Shown: in pieces, positions 45,335 through 53,656 of the stretch
Layout: each line of letters opens with the position of its first letter
Numbering within the stretch: position 1 is the first letter of the stretch
From: Microbacterium oxydans
Lineage (GTDB): Bacteria; Actinomycetota; Actinomycetes; Actinomycetales; Microbacteriaceae
Direction of reading: 5' to 3'
Assembly (NCBI RefSeq): GCF_900095745.1
Contig: NZ_FMIR01000019.1
Coordinates: 558,001 to 622,000, forward strand
Length of the DNA stretch: 64,000 nt
Made by a program: the position numbers and the translations under genes
Notes under the pieces: model-generated
What the model was told of the DNA's origin: nothing
Databases searched by the model: none
The model's input: the letters and a program-made list of their open reading frames with translations, nothing else

Positions 45335-45367
45335 ACTGAGTATTGGGACGATTCACGAAAACGGTTC
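45335..45367 (-). promoter_or_regulatory. ECF-type promoter of sigma cassette 2
   Basis: GAACCGTTT (complement of 45359-45367), 13 nt, CAATAC (complement of 45340-45345), 5 nt, then the GTG. The -35 element overlaps the stop codon of the upstream GNAT gene. Confidence 0.65.
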
Positions 45368-45965
45368 ACGCTTTCTTCGACGCCTTTCGTGAGGCGCCCA
45401 GATCGAGCCTCATCAACACCCGAGGGAAGCCGTCGAGGACGGAGCCCGTATCGGCTGCCTTCACGAAGCCTGCGCTCTCGAAGAGCGCTCGCGTACCGAC
45501 GTACGCCATAGTCAGGTTGACCTTCTCCCCGCCGTTGTCGACGGGATACCCCTCGATCGCCGGCGCGCCGCGCTTCCTCGCGTAGGCCACGGCACCGTCG
45601 ATCAGCGCGTGGGAGATGCCCTGCTTGCGGTGTCCCGGCCGCACCCGGAAGCACCACAGCGACCAGACGTCCGAATCGTCGATGTGCGGAATGAGACGGT
45701 TGCGCGCGAAGCTCGTGTCACGCCGTGGATGCAGCGCCGCCCAGCCCACCGGCTCATCGTCGAGGTAGGCGATGACCCCAGGTGGCGGATCCTGATGGCA
45801 CAGGTCGCGCACGCGATCAGCGCGCTGCGACCCACGCAGTGCGACGTTCTCCTTGCTGCCGATGCGATAGCTCAGGCAGAAACAGACGTTGGACGTCGGC
45901 TTCTTCGGGCCGACGAGCGCTGCGACGTCATCGAACTCCGTTGCTGGTCGAACCTCGATGTCCAT
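45366..45965 (-). CDS. GNAT family N-acetyltransferase
   Basis: The protein has 199 residues. An N-terminal segment with CFCLSYRIGSKEN (~28) typical of a GNAT subgroup is followed by the acetyl-CoA loop RVRPGHRKQGISHALIDGAVAYAR (~110-133, in part) and an ALFESAGFVKA end motif. The substrate is unknown. The ATG at 45965 gives the typical MDIEVRPATEFDD start; a GTG at 45983 in frame is possible. It lies between rluA and the sigma cassettes, on the same strand as both. Confidence 0.85.
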   Translation of the reverse strand: MDIEVRPATEFDDVAALVGPKKPTSNVCFCLSYRIGSKENVALRGSQRADRVRDLCHQDPPPGVIAYLDDEPVGWAALHPRRDTSFARNRLIPHIDDSDVWSLWCFRVRPGHRKQGISHALIDGAVAYARKRGAPAIEGYPVDNGGEKVNLTMAYVGTRALFESAGFVKAADTGSVLDGFPRVLMRLDLGASRKASKKA

Positions 45966-46013
45966 GCGATCAGTGTGGCGCACGACGCAGACATCGCCTC
46001 GACGAAGCGCGGG

Positions 46014-46934
46014 CTATTCGCCGCGGAGCACGTCCAGCGCGTGCCGGAAGTCCTCCGGATACGGGGAATCGAACTGCACCCAATCCCCCGTCGCCGGGTG
46101 CGCGAACGCCAGCTGATGCGCATGAAGCCACTGCCGCGTGAGTCCGAGACGGGCCGACATCGTCGGGTCGGCTCCGTACAGCGGATCACCGACGCACGGA
46201 TGCCGGTGGGCGGCCATGTGCACACGGATCTGGTGAGTGCGTCCCGTCTCGAGATGGATCTCCAGGAGCGAAGCACCGGGGAACGCCTCGAGCGTCTCGT
46301 AGTGGGTGACCGAGGGCTTGCCGTCGGGAACGACGGCGAACTTCCAGGAGTGGTTCGGATGGCGCCCGATCGGCGCGTCGATCGTCCCGGCGAGCGGATC
46401 GGGGTGCCCTTGCACGACGGCGTGATAGATCTTCTCGACCGTACGATCCTTGAACGCCTGCTTCAGCACCGTGTAGGCGTGTTCGGATTTCGCGACGACC
46501 ATCAGACCGCTGGTGCCGACATCGAGCCGATGCACGACTCCCTGGCGCTCGGGAGCGCCGCTGGTGGCGACGCGGAATCCTGCGGCCGCGAGAGCACCGA
46601 CGACCGTCGGGCCTTCCCAACCGACCGAGGGATGCGCCGCGACGCCGGTGGGCTTGTCGACCACGACGATGTCGTCGTCGTCGTACACGATGCCGAGTTC
46701 GGGCACCGCGATCGGAATGATCCTCGGCGCTTCCTTCGGCTGCCATTCCACATCGAGCCAACCGCCGCCGCGAAGGCGGTCGGACTTGTCGAGCGTCAGG
46801 CCGTCCAAGCGCACACCGCCTGCTGCGGCGACGTCGGCGGCGAAGGTACGCGAGAAGCCCATGAGCTTCGCCAGAGCCGCGTCGACGCGAGTGCCGTCCA
46901 GACCGTCGGGCACCGGCAGAGACCGGGACTCCAC
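46014..46934 (-). CDS. rluA: RluA-family pseudouridine synthase
   Basis: The protein has 306 residues. An N-terminal S4-like RNA-binding domain (VDAALAKLMGFSR ... GGVRLDGL) precedes the catalytic domain: IVVVDKPTGVAAHPS (~88), HRLDVGTSGLMVVAK (~135, catalytic Asp) and GRTHQIRVHMA (~231). It modifies rRNA or tRNA uridines; its length and S4 domain fit RluC/RluD-like enzymes, and the exact site is unknown. It starts 2 nt after lspA, the usual lspA-rluA pairing. Confidence 0.94.
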   Translation of the reverse strand: MESRSLPVPDGLDGTRVDAALAKLMGFSRTFAADVAAAGGVRLDGLTLDKSDRLRGGGWLDVEWQPKEAPRIIPIAVPELGIVYDDDDIVVVDKPTGVAAHPSVGWEGPTVVGALAAAGFRVATSGAPERQGVVHRLDVGTSGLMVVAKSEHAYTVLKQAFKDRTVEKIYHAVVQGHPDPLAGTIDAPIGRHPNHSWKFAVVPDGKPSVTHYETLEAFPGASLLEIHLETGRTHQIRVHMAAHRHPCVGDPLYGADPTMSARLGLTRQWLHAHQLAFAHPATGDWVQFDSPYPEDFRHALDVLRGE

Positions 46935-46936
46935 GG

Positions 46937-47632
46937 TCAGCGTCCTTCGGATGCGGGAGCCGCATCCTCCGATGACGCATCGTCGTCGCTCGAGCGGCCT
47001 GTGCCTGCGGCATCCGCCGCTGCATCATCCGCGTCGACGAATTCTGCATCCGTCTCGGTCTCGGCCATGGCGGCCACAGCGGCCGCTTCGGCTTCTTCCT
47101 CGGTCTCGATGACGGCGTGGTCGCGCTCGCGCGTCCCGTCGAAGCGGAGCCCGAAAACGACGAGAAGGGCGACCGAGATCATGCCGGTCACGATGAAGAT
47201 GTCTGCCACGTTGAAGATCGCGGGCATCATCCACGGCATCGAGATCATGTCGACGACGTGCCCAACGGGGAAACCGGGCTCGCGGAGCAGACGGTCCGTG
47301 AGGTTGCCCAGCACACCGCCGAGCAGGCAGCCGAGAACGACGGCCCACAGCCGGGACTTGATCCCGAATGCCTTCCAGATGATGATCGACGCCACCACCG
47401 CGAGGGCAATCGTGAAGATCCACGTCACCTCGGACCCGAGCGAGAAAGCCGCGCCGGGGTTACGGACGTAGTACAGCTGAAGGAACTCACCGAGAACCGG
47501 AACCGGCTCATGCAGGGGCAGGTTCTCGATCGTGAGGTACTTCACAAACTGATCGGCGGCCAGCACGAGCGCTGCGAGAATCGCAACGATCGCACCGGCC
47601 GCCGACCGACGAAGGGGCGGGCGTCCTGACAA
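46937..47632 (-). CDS. lspA: Lipoprotein signal peptidase (signal peptidase II)
   Basis: The protein has 231 residues. Four helices carry the aspartyl protease motifs: DQFVKYL (~27), LYYVRNPGAAFSL (~53), GGVLGNLTDRLL (~104, first catalytic Asp) and FNVADIFIVTG (~140, second catalytic Asp). It removes signal peptides from lipoproteins such as CtaC. A ~60-residue tail, rich in Ala, Glu and Asp, extends past the usual length. The start is a TTG at 47632, 8 nt after the divIVA stop; TAAGG is the likely ribosome site and no ATG or GTG is better. Confidence 0.92.
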   Translation of the reverse strand: MSGRPPLRRSAAGAIVAILAALVLAADQFVKYLTIENLPLHEPVPVLGEFLQLYYVRNPGAAFSLGSEVTWIFTIALAVVASIIIWKAFGIKSRLWAVVLGCLLGGVLGNLTDRLLREPGFPVGHVVDMISMPWMMPAIFNVADIFIVTGMISVALLVVFGLRFDGTRERDHAVIETEEEAEAAAVAAMAETETDAEFVDADDAAADAAGTGRSSDDDASSEDAAPASEGR

Positions 47633-47640
47633 GGGGCGCC

Positions 47641-48237
47641 TTACAGACCGATCGCGGAGACGGGCGTGGAGTCCGTCGACGCCGACTTCTCGTCGAGCTC
47701 GCGGAGCTGGCCCTCGATGTAGCCGCGCAACTGCGAGCGGTAGTCGCGCTCGAAGTTGCGGAGTTCGGTGATGCGGGCTTCGAGCGTGTTGCGCTCGCGC
47801 TCCAGGCGTGCCGACTCTTCGCGCTGCTTCGCCTCGGCCTCGGTGCGGATGCGCGCCACCTCGGTCTCGGCCTCGGCGATGAGCGCATTGCGCTTCGCCT
47901 CACCCTCGGCCACGTGCTCGTCGTGGAGACGCTGCGCGAGCTCGATGATGCCGGCGGTCGCGGTCGCGGATCCGGTCGGTGCGGGCTCTGCAGGAACCTC
48001 GGCGACGGGCGCGGGAGCTTCGGTCGCGGCAGGTGCGGCGGCCTCGGGGGCCTCGGGGGCGGCACCGGACTCGTAGGCGGCCAGCTTGGCCTTCAGCTCG
48101 ACGTTCTCCTCGAGAGCCTTGCGCCACTCGATGACGATCTCGTCGAGGAAGTCGTCCACCTCGTCCGGGTCGAAGCCGTCCTTGAATCGGACGTGCTGGA
48201 ACTGCTTGGTGACGACGTCATCCGGGGTAAGTGCCAT
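47641..48237 (-). CDS. divIVA: Cell division/polar growth protein DivIVA (Wag31)
   Basis: The protein has 198 residues. The N-terminal membrane-binding DivIVA domain (LTPDDVVTKQFQHVRFKDGFDPDEVDDFLDEI, in parts, residues 3-35) is followed by a Pro/Ala linker (~60-95) and a long coiled coil (~100-190). It marks negatively curved membrane and the poles and recruits the growth machinery. The ATG at 48237 follows AGAGGAG; the longer frame has no ribosome site. It is transcribed with lspA and rluA and lies downstream of yggT with its own promoter. Confidence 0.95.
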   Translation of the reverse strand: MALTPDDVVTKQFQHVRFKDGFDPDEVDDFLDEIVIEWRKALEENVELKAKLAAYESGAAPEAPEAAAPAATEAPAPVAEVPAEPAPTGSATATAGIIELAQRLHDEHVAEGEAKRNALIAEAETEVARIRTEAEAKQREESARLERERNTLEARITELRNFERDYRSQLRGYIEGQLRELDEKSASTDSTPVSAIGL

Positions 48238-48418
48238 GAGTGGCTCCTCTTTCGATGAGTTCGAATGCCAGTATCGATGTATGGCGTGGTCGTGATGTGG
48301 CGCGAACCCGGGGCGCGCACCTGGGTGCCAGCATAGTCCCCGCGCCTCAGCGCCGCGATGTCGCGACACTCAGAGTGCACGAACTCGGGGCGTGCCCGAC
48401 GCGAGGAGCGGGCGGAGT
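48238..48418 (-). promoter_or_regulatory. divIVA upstream region with putative promoter
   Basis: In the 181-bp gap between yggT and divIVA, TATGCT (complement of 48330-48335) is a good -10 match and predicts a leader of about 86 nt ending in AGAGGAG. No clear terminator for the yggT side is visible. Confidence 0.5.
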
Positions 48419-48718
48419 TCAGCGGATGAAAAGCCGCACGATGTTCATGAGGATCAGCACCACGAGCAGCGTGAGCGTGAACCCGAAGTCGAGCGACAGC
48501 GATCCGATCCGCAGGGGCGGGATGAGCCTCCGGAAGAACCGGATGGGTGGATCGGTGACCGTGTAGACGGCCTCAGCGGCGACCAGACCGAAACCCTTCG
48601 GACGCCATTCCCGATTGAACATCGGGATGTAGTCCAGGATGAGGCGCGCGAAGAGCACGAAGATGTACAGCAGCAGCACCAGATGAACGATGCTCGCTGC
48701 GACGGAGACCAGCTCCAC
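48419..48718 (-). CDS. YggT family membrane protein
   Basis: The protein has 99 residues. Two helices (about 8-30 and 72-95) flank the YggT signature VYTVTDPPIRFFRRLIPP (~52-69). The family is conserved next to sepF and yggS in Gram-positives and is linked to division-site or turgor functions, without a known reaction. It lies 3 nt after sepF. Confidence 0.9.
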   Translation of the reverse strand: MELVSVAASIVHLVLLLYIFVLFARLILDYIPMFNREWRPKGFGLVAAEAVYTVTDPPIRFFRRLIPPLRIGSLSLDFGFTLTLLVVLILMNIVRLFIR

Positions 48719-48721
48719 GGG

Positions 48722-49195
48722 CTACGACTGGTCGAAGCCCGCAGACTCAGCGTCTGCGTGTGCGATGCCCCCGTGGCCCGAAACCGCGATGTTCTCCGGC
48801 GAGAGCAGGAACACCTTCGAAGTGACGCGCTCGATACGGCCGTACAGACCGAGGGAGAGCCCGCTCGCGAAGTCGATGAGGCGACGCGCGTCGGCATCGC
48901 TCATCTGGGAGAGGTTGATGATGACGGGGACGCCCTCACGGAAGCTCTCGGCGATCAGCTGCGCGTCGCGGTACTGCTTCGGGTGGACGGTGAGGATCTC
49001 GTTCACGGCTCCTGCAGACGGCTGGCGGACGGCGACGGGGCGACGCAACGGCGTGACGGGGGCCGGTGCCGGCTCCTCGCGGTCACGGTCTCGTTCGCGG
49101 TGAGCGCGGGCAGGAGCCTGCGCCTCTTCCTCATAGACCTCTTCCTCGTCGGCGAGGCCGAGATACACCATGGTCTTCTTCAGCGGGTTACCCAT
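48722..49195 (-). CDS. sepF: Cell division protein SepF
   Basis: The protein has 157 residues. It has an N-terminal amphipathic membrane-binding helix (MGNPLKKTMVYLGLA), a charged linker with repeated Arg/Asp/Glu, and a SepF domain (~65-150) containing VIINLSQMSDADARRLIDFASGL (in parts). SepF anchors FtsZ to the membrane; actinobacteria lack FtsA, so it is probably the main anchor here. It lies 43 nt after yggS and 3 nt before yggT. Confidence 0.94.
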   Translation of the reverse strand: MGNPLKKTMVYLGLADEEEVYEEEAQAPARAHRERDRDREEPAPAPVTPLRRPVAVRQPSAGAVNEILTVHPKQYRDAQLIAESFREGVPVIINLSQMSDADARRLIDFASGLSLGLYGRIERVTSKVFLLSPENIAVSGHGGIAHADAESAGFDQS

Positions 49196-49238
49196 CGTGT
49201 CCTCCGGTTCGAACGTTTGGGGCTGGTCTTTTCACAGG

Positions 49239-49946
49239 TTAACCCCGGTCGGGCCGGGGTCCGGTGATTGCGGAGCCGATCCGCAGGTGTGTCGCGCCGG
49301 CGGCGATCGCCTCGACGAAGTCTCCGGTCATCCCGGCCGAGATCCAGGTTGCGTCCGGGGCCGCGGCTCGGACGGCATCGGAGACGTCGCGCAGACGAGC
49401 GAATGCGGCACCAGGCTCCTCATCGAGAGGAGCGACCGCCATCACGCCGCGCAGGCGCAGGGAAGGCAGGGCGAGCACATGCTCGGCGAGACCGACCGCA
49501 TCGGCGGGGGCCACGCCTCCTCTACCCGGATCATCCGTCAGGTTGACCTGCACGAGCACGTCGAGCACATCGTCACCGTCGGCTGCTCTGTGCAGGGCAT
49601 CGGCGAACCGGCCTCGGTCGACCGAGTGCACCACGTCGGCGCTGCGACGGATAGCCGCCGCCTTGTTCGTCTGCCCCTGGCCGATGAAGTGCCAGGCCAG
49701 GTCGAGGGCGGCGAGCTCAGCCTGCTTGGCCGACAACTCCTGCTGCCGGTTCTCACCGACGTCCCGCACACCGAGCGCGCACAGCTCCTCGACCAGCGAC
49801 GCCGGGTGGAACTTCGTCACCACGATCCTGGTGAGCTCTTCGGGATCTCTGCCTGCGGCACGCGCGGCGGCGGCGATCCGTTCGTCGATCGCCGCCAGCC
49901 GCGCGGCCAGGCCCGATGGCTCCTGGCCGTCGACCGCCGAGGTCAC
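49239..49946 (-). CDS. YggS-family PLP homeostasis protein
   Basis: The protein has 235 residues and a type III PLP-binding TIM barrel. The PLP lysine is in VVTKFHP (~48), followed by GVRDVGENRQQEL (~62), WHFIGQGQTNKA (~86) and SAGMTGDFVEAI near 205. These proteins buffer pyridoxal phosphate and have no known catalysis. The start overlaps the ftsZ stop by 4 nt, so it is co-translated with ftsZ. Confidence 0.92.
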   Translation of the reverse strand: MTSAVDGQEPSGLAARLAAIDERIAAAARAAGRDPEELTRIVVTKFHPASLVEELCALGVRDVGENRQQELSAKQAELAALDLAWHFIGQGQTNKAAAIRRSADVVHSVDRGRFADALHRAADGDDVLDVLVQVNLTDDPGRGGVAPADAVGLAEHVLALPSLRLRGVMAVAPLDEEPGAAFARLRDVSDAVRAAAPDATWISAGMTGDFVEAIAAGATHLRIGSAITGPRPDRG

Positions 49947-51085
49947 TTCAGGAATTCGGGGATGTCGATGTCGTCGTCGGCGAACGCCGGCTCGATGCTC
50001 GTGGCGGGCACGCGCTGGTGCACGGGCTCCGCCTGTGCAGGCTCGCTCTTCGTCTCGGACTCGTCCGGGAGGGCCACCTCGGGAAGCGTCGCGGCCGACG
50101 GACGCGAGACCACCATCGGGTCGAGACGCAGCGACGGTTCCCCGCTGTCGAAGCCGGCGGCGATCACCGTCACCCGCACCTCGTCGCCCAGAGTGTCATC
50201 GATGACCGTACCGAAGATGATGTTCGCCTCGGGGTGCGCGGCCTCCTTGACGAGGTCGGCGGCATCGTGGATCTCGAAGATTCCGAGATTCGATCCACCC
50301 TGGATCGAGAGCAGCACACCGTGGGCACCCTCGATGGAGGCTTCGAGCAGCGGCGACTCCACGGCGAGCTCCGCGGCCTTGATGGCCCGGTCCGCCCCGC
50401 GCGCCGAACCGATGCCCATGAGCGCGGAGCCGGCGCCCTGCATGACGGACTTGACGTCCGCGAAGTCGAGGTTGATCAGACCCGGGGTCGTGATGAGGTC
50501 GGTGATGCCCTGGACACCGGCGAGCAGAACCTGGTCGGCGGTGGCGAACGCCTCGATCATCGAGATGCCGCGGTCGCTGATCTCGAGGAGACGGTCGTTG
50601 GGGACGACGATGAGGGTGTCGACCTCTTCCTTGAGCTTGACCACACCCGCCTCCGCCTGGCTCTGACGACGGCGACCCTCGAAGGAGAACGGCTTGGTGA
50701 CGACACCGATGGTGAGGGCGCCGATGGACTTCGCGATGCGAGCCACGACCGGTGCGCCTCCGGTTCCGGTTCCGCCACCTTCGCCGGCGGTCACGAAGAC
50801 CATGTCGGCGCCGGTCAGGGCCTGCTCGATCTCCTCGGCGTGGTCCTCGGCGGCACGTCGACCCACCTCCGGGTCCGCGCCGGCGCCGAGGCCGCGGGTG
50901 AGCTCACGGCCCACATCGAGCTTGACGTCGGCGTCGCTCATGAGCAGCGCCTGAGCGTCGGTGTTGACGGCGATGAACTCGACTCCGCGGAGACCGAGAT
51001 CGATCATGCGATTGACGGCGTTGACGCCGCCACCGCCGACGCCGACGACCTTGATCACGGCGAGGTAGTTCTGGTTCTGGCTCAT
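49943..51085 (-). CDS. ftsZ: Cell division GTPase FtsZ
   Basis: This 380-residue tubulin homolog forms the Z-ring. GVGGGGVNAVNRMI is at ~13, the tubulin signature GEGGGTGTGGAPVVA at ~103, and the T7 loop NLDFADVKSVM at ~204. The C-terminal linker is short, and the conserved end peptide DIDIPEFLK binds SepF/FtsW. The ATG at 51085 (MSQNQNYLAV) follows GGAGG by six bases; longer starts are unsupported. A leader of ~31 nt with its own promoter precedes it. Confidence 0.97.
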   Translation of the reverse strand: MSQNQNYLAVIKVVGVGGGGVNAVNRMIDLGLRGVEFIAVNTDAQALLMSDADVKLDVGRELTRGLGAGADPEVGRRAAEDHAEEIEQALTGADMVFVTAGEGGGTGTGGAPVVARIAKSIGALTIGVVTKPFSFEGRRRQSQAEAGVVKLKEEVDTLIVVPNDRLLEISDRGISMIEAFATADQVLLAGVQGITDLITTPGLINLDFADVKSVMQGAGSALMGIGSARGADRAIKAAELAVESPLLEASIEGAHGVLLSIQGGSNLGIFEIHDAADLVKEAAHPEANIIFGTVIDDTLGDEVRVTVIAAGFDSGEPSLRLDPMVVSRPSAATLPEVALPDESETKSEPAQAEPVHQRVPATSIEPAFADDDIDIPEFLK

Positions 51086-51271
51086 GGCCGGCCTCCGATT
51101 ATTCGAGCCTGGAAAAGGGTGAACCTTAAACCTCAAGTAGAGGTGTAAAGTATTTCCCGGTATTGCGTTCTCTTTGATCGAAGGTAAGCGCCGCCTGGCT
51201 CCGCGCGCGCGATCGCCTGGGCGTGTCGCGCCATTCCTTCGCGAAAGCCTTCGGCGTGGCTTCGAAAGCCG
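51086..51271 (-). promoter_or_regulatory. ftsQ-ftsZ intergenic region with ftsZ promoter
   Basis: In the 186-bp gap, TAAGGT (complement of 51123-51128) is the best -10, giving a ~31-nt leader with GGAGG. Just upstream lies an inverted repeat ACCTC-N5-GAGGT (51130-51144). The part next to ftsQ repeats GGCTTTCG twice and can form only a weak 5-bp hairpin, so read-through from ftsQ into ftsZ is likely. Confidence 0.5.
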
Positions 51272-52213
51272 TCAGCCGACGACGGCCACCTCGGGAGAAG
51301 TGACGTCGATGGAGGCAGCGTCCGGGTTCTTGGCCATCGTGACGGAGAGCGTGAGCGCCTTCAGGGCCGACTCCTCTGCGCTCCCCCAGACCACGGTCAG
51401 CCCGGATTCGAGGGTCAGCGTCACATCATCCGCGGTCGTGGCGCGCACGCCTGTGAGAGCGGCACGGACATCTGCCGGCAGCGCACGGACGACGAGACCG
51501 GCGCTCTGGAAAGCGCGCGACTCGACGCCGCCGTCGACGTCGATCACCGGCTGGCCCGCCGGTTGATCGGCTGTGGTCGAGAGCGCGACTCCCGCGGCAT
51601 CGACGAGGGTGTACCCGGCGCCCGATCGGATGACACCGACCGGCGTGCGTTCCACGATCCGCACCGTGAGGTCGTGTGGCGGACGCGCTTCGAGTGCATA
51701 TGTCTCGATGAGGGGGAAGGCCAGCAGCGCGGCCTTCACCTCACTGGTGTCCACGAGCGCCAGCGGCGTGCCGATCTGGTCGCCGAGCGCCGCCTCGATC
51801 GCGGCGGGATCGAGGCTCCCGGCCCCGACCACGGTGATCTTCTCCACCGCGAACAGCGGGCTGTACGCGGCCGCGACGCTGCCCCCGATCAACAGGATCA
51901 CGGCACCGATGCTACTCAGCCAGATGATCCGTCGACGCCGGGAGCGCTGCGTGAAGCGCCGAATCTCGGAGCGGAGAGCCTTACGTCTGGCCCGTGCTGC
52001 ACGCCACACGTCCCTGGTCGAGGTCGGCTCCGGCTCGTCCGCGCCGGCAGCGTCGAATCCGTCGTGGGCCGGAGGCTCCGGCACCGACCCATCCGGTTCG
52101 GACCGCACCCCGCTGCGGTCGCTCCGCCGTCCGTGGCGTGCCCGTGCTTCTGACGCGTCGCCCTTCTCCACCGGGCTCTCCGGTGCGGACGGCAGCGGTG
52201 GGGGACGGCGCAT
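51272..52213 (-). CDS. ftsQ: Cell division protein FtsQ
   Basis: The protein has 313 residues. A long charged cytosolic N-terminus (~105 residues) precedes one helix (IIWLSSIGAVILLIGGSVAA, in part, ~97-118). A POTRA domain begins EKITVVGAGSLDPAAIEAALG (~128-150, in part), and a beta domain follows. It links FtsL/FtsB to the septal synthase. It starts 2 nt after murC, in the dcw order murC-ftsQ-ftsZ. Confidence 0.93.
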   Translation of the reverse strand: MRRPPPLPSAPESPVEKGDASEARARHGRRSDRSGVRSEPDGSVPEPPAHDGFDAAGADEPEPTSTRDVWRAARARRKALRSEIRRFTQRSRRRRIIWLSSIGAVILLIGGSVAAAYSPLFAVEKITVVGAGSLDPAAIEAALGDQIGTPLALVDTSEVKAALLAFPLIETYALEARPPHDLTVRIVERTPVGVIRSGAGYTLVDAAGVALSTTADQPAGQPVIDVDGGVESRAFQSAGLVVRALPADVRAALTGVRATTADDVTLTLESGLTVVWGSAEESALKALTLSVTMAKNPDAASIDVTSPEVAVVG

Positions 52214-52215
52214 CG

Positions 52216-53616
52216 CTACGCCTCGTCGGTCCGGCGCAGCGAATCCAGGACCTGCGGGATGATCTGGTAGACGTTGCCGCAGCCGAGCGTCACGACGAAG
52301 TCGCCGTCACGGGCCACCGCGGCGGTGTAGTCGGCCGCCTGCTGCCAGTCGGCGACGAAGTGCACATGCGACGGATCGCGGAACGCCGCGCTCACCAGCT
52401 CGCCCGTGACACCGGGGACGGGGTCTTCGCGAGCGCCGTACACGTCGAGCATCACCGTGTGATCGGCGAACTCCTCGAGGACGTCGGCGAACTCCTGATA
52501 CATGTGCTGTGTGCGGGAGTAGGTGTGCGGCTGCTGGATCGCGATGATCCGTCCCGACCCCGCGATGCTGCGCATGGCCTCGAGCGCCGCCCGCACCTCC
52601 GTCGGATGGTGCGAGTAGTCGTCGTAGACCGTGACGCCTCGTTCGACGCCGTGCTGCTCGAGGCGGCGCACGGTCCCGGCGAAGCCCTCGACCGCGCGCA
52701 CGGCGTCGACGAGCGGGTACCCGAGTGCTCGGAGCACCGCGACGACTCCGGCCGCGTTGATCGCGTTGTGCACGCCGGGGACCGCGAGCTGCATGCGCGC
52801 CTGCTCATCCCCTTGGCTGATGGTCGCGGCGACCGGTCCGGCCGCGACGATGTCGGTGACGCGCACGTCGGCGTTCTCCGCCTGGCCGAACGTGAGCACG
52901 TTCGGGTGGGACAGCCCTGCACCGACGCGGAGCGCACCGGCGTCGTCGCTCGAGATGACGACGGCTTCGGTGGCCGCGTCGGCGAACCGCACGAAAGCGT
53001 CGTGGAATGCCTCTTCCGAGCCGTAGTGGTCGAGGTGGTCGGGATCGACGTTGGTGATGAGCGCCACCGCGGTGTCGTACAGCAGGAACGTGCCGTCGGA
53101 CTCGTCGGCCTCGACGACGAACAGGTCGCCCGTGCCCGTGGCGCTCGAGGTGCCGAGCTGTTCGATGACGCCTCCGTTGACGAAGTGCGGGTCGGCGCCG
53201 AGCTCGCGCAGTGCCGTGACGATCATCCCGGTCGAGGTCGTCTTCCCGTGGGCACCCGCGACCGAGACCAGCCGCCGCGAACCGATCAGCCAATGCAGCG
53301 CCTGCGACCGGTGGATCACGTGCAGACCGCGCGCCTTCGCCGTCACGAACTCGGGGTTCTCGGGCCAGATCGCTCCGGTGTGCACGACCGTGTCGGCATC
53401 ACCGAGGTGGGCGGCGTCGTGGCCGACGTGCACGGTCGCCCCGGCGGCTGCCAGGGCGCGCAGATTGTCGCTGTCCGCACGGTCGCTGCCGGAGACGCGG
53501 ATCCCCGCGTCGAGGAACATCTTGGCGAGGCCGCTCATGCCGGAACCACCGATGCCGATGAAGTGCGCAGCGGTGATCGTCTCGGGAATGGGGAGGGTGA
53601 GGTCGGGTCTGATCAT
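52216..53616 (-). CDS. murC: UDP-N-acetylmuramate--L-alanine ligase
   Basis: This 466-residue ATP-dependent ligase adds the first amino acid of the peptidoglycan stem. The N-terminal Rossmann domain has HFIGIGGSGMSGLA (~18). The ATP loop is GAHGKTTS (121-128), EADESDGTF lies at ~170, and the central and C-terminal domains have YDDYSHHPTEV (~345). TAGACT lies 9 nt before the ATG, and the 40-nt gap to murG is long for this cluster, so murC may start its own transcript. Confidence 0.96.
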   Translation of the reverse strand: MIRPDLTLPIPETITAAHFIGIGGSGMSGLAKMFLDAGIRVSGSDRADSDNLRALAAAGATVHVGHDAAHLGDADTVVHTGAIWPENPEFVTAKARGLHVIHRSQALHWLIGSRRLVSVAGAHGKTTSTGMIVTALRELGADPHFVNGGVIEQLGTSSATGTGDLFVVEADESDGTFLLYDTAVALITNVDPDHLDHYGSEEAFHDAFVRFADAATEAVVISSDDAGALRVGAGLSHPNVLTFGQAENADVRVTDIVAAGPVAATISQGDEQARMQLAVPGVHNAINAAGVVAVLRALGYPLVDAVRAVEGFAGTVRRLEQHGVERGVTVYDDYSHHPTEVRAALEAMRSIAGSGRIIAIQQPHTYSRTQHMYQEFADVLEEFADHTVMLDVYGAREDPVPGVTGELVSAAFRDPSHVHFVADWQQAADYTAAVARDGDFVVTLGCGNVYQIIPQVLDSLRRTDEA

Positions 53617-53631
53617 GTCCGCTTCAGTCTA
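53617..53631 (-). promoter_or_regulatory. Possible murC promoter
   Basis: TAGACT (complement of 53626-53631) ends 9 nt before the ATG, allowing a near-leaderless transcript of murC-ftsQ. The spacing is longer than in the other predicted leaderless genes, so support is weaker. Confidence 0.35.
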
Positions 53632-53656
53632 CTTTTCTTCGATGTCGTCGACCGTG

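Noticed and set aside
51210..51271. A terminator between ftsQ and ftsZ
   Set aside because: Only direct copies of GGCTTTCG and a 5-bp stem are present, too weak to call.
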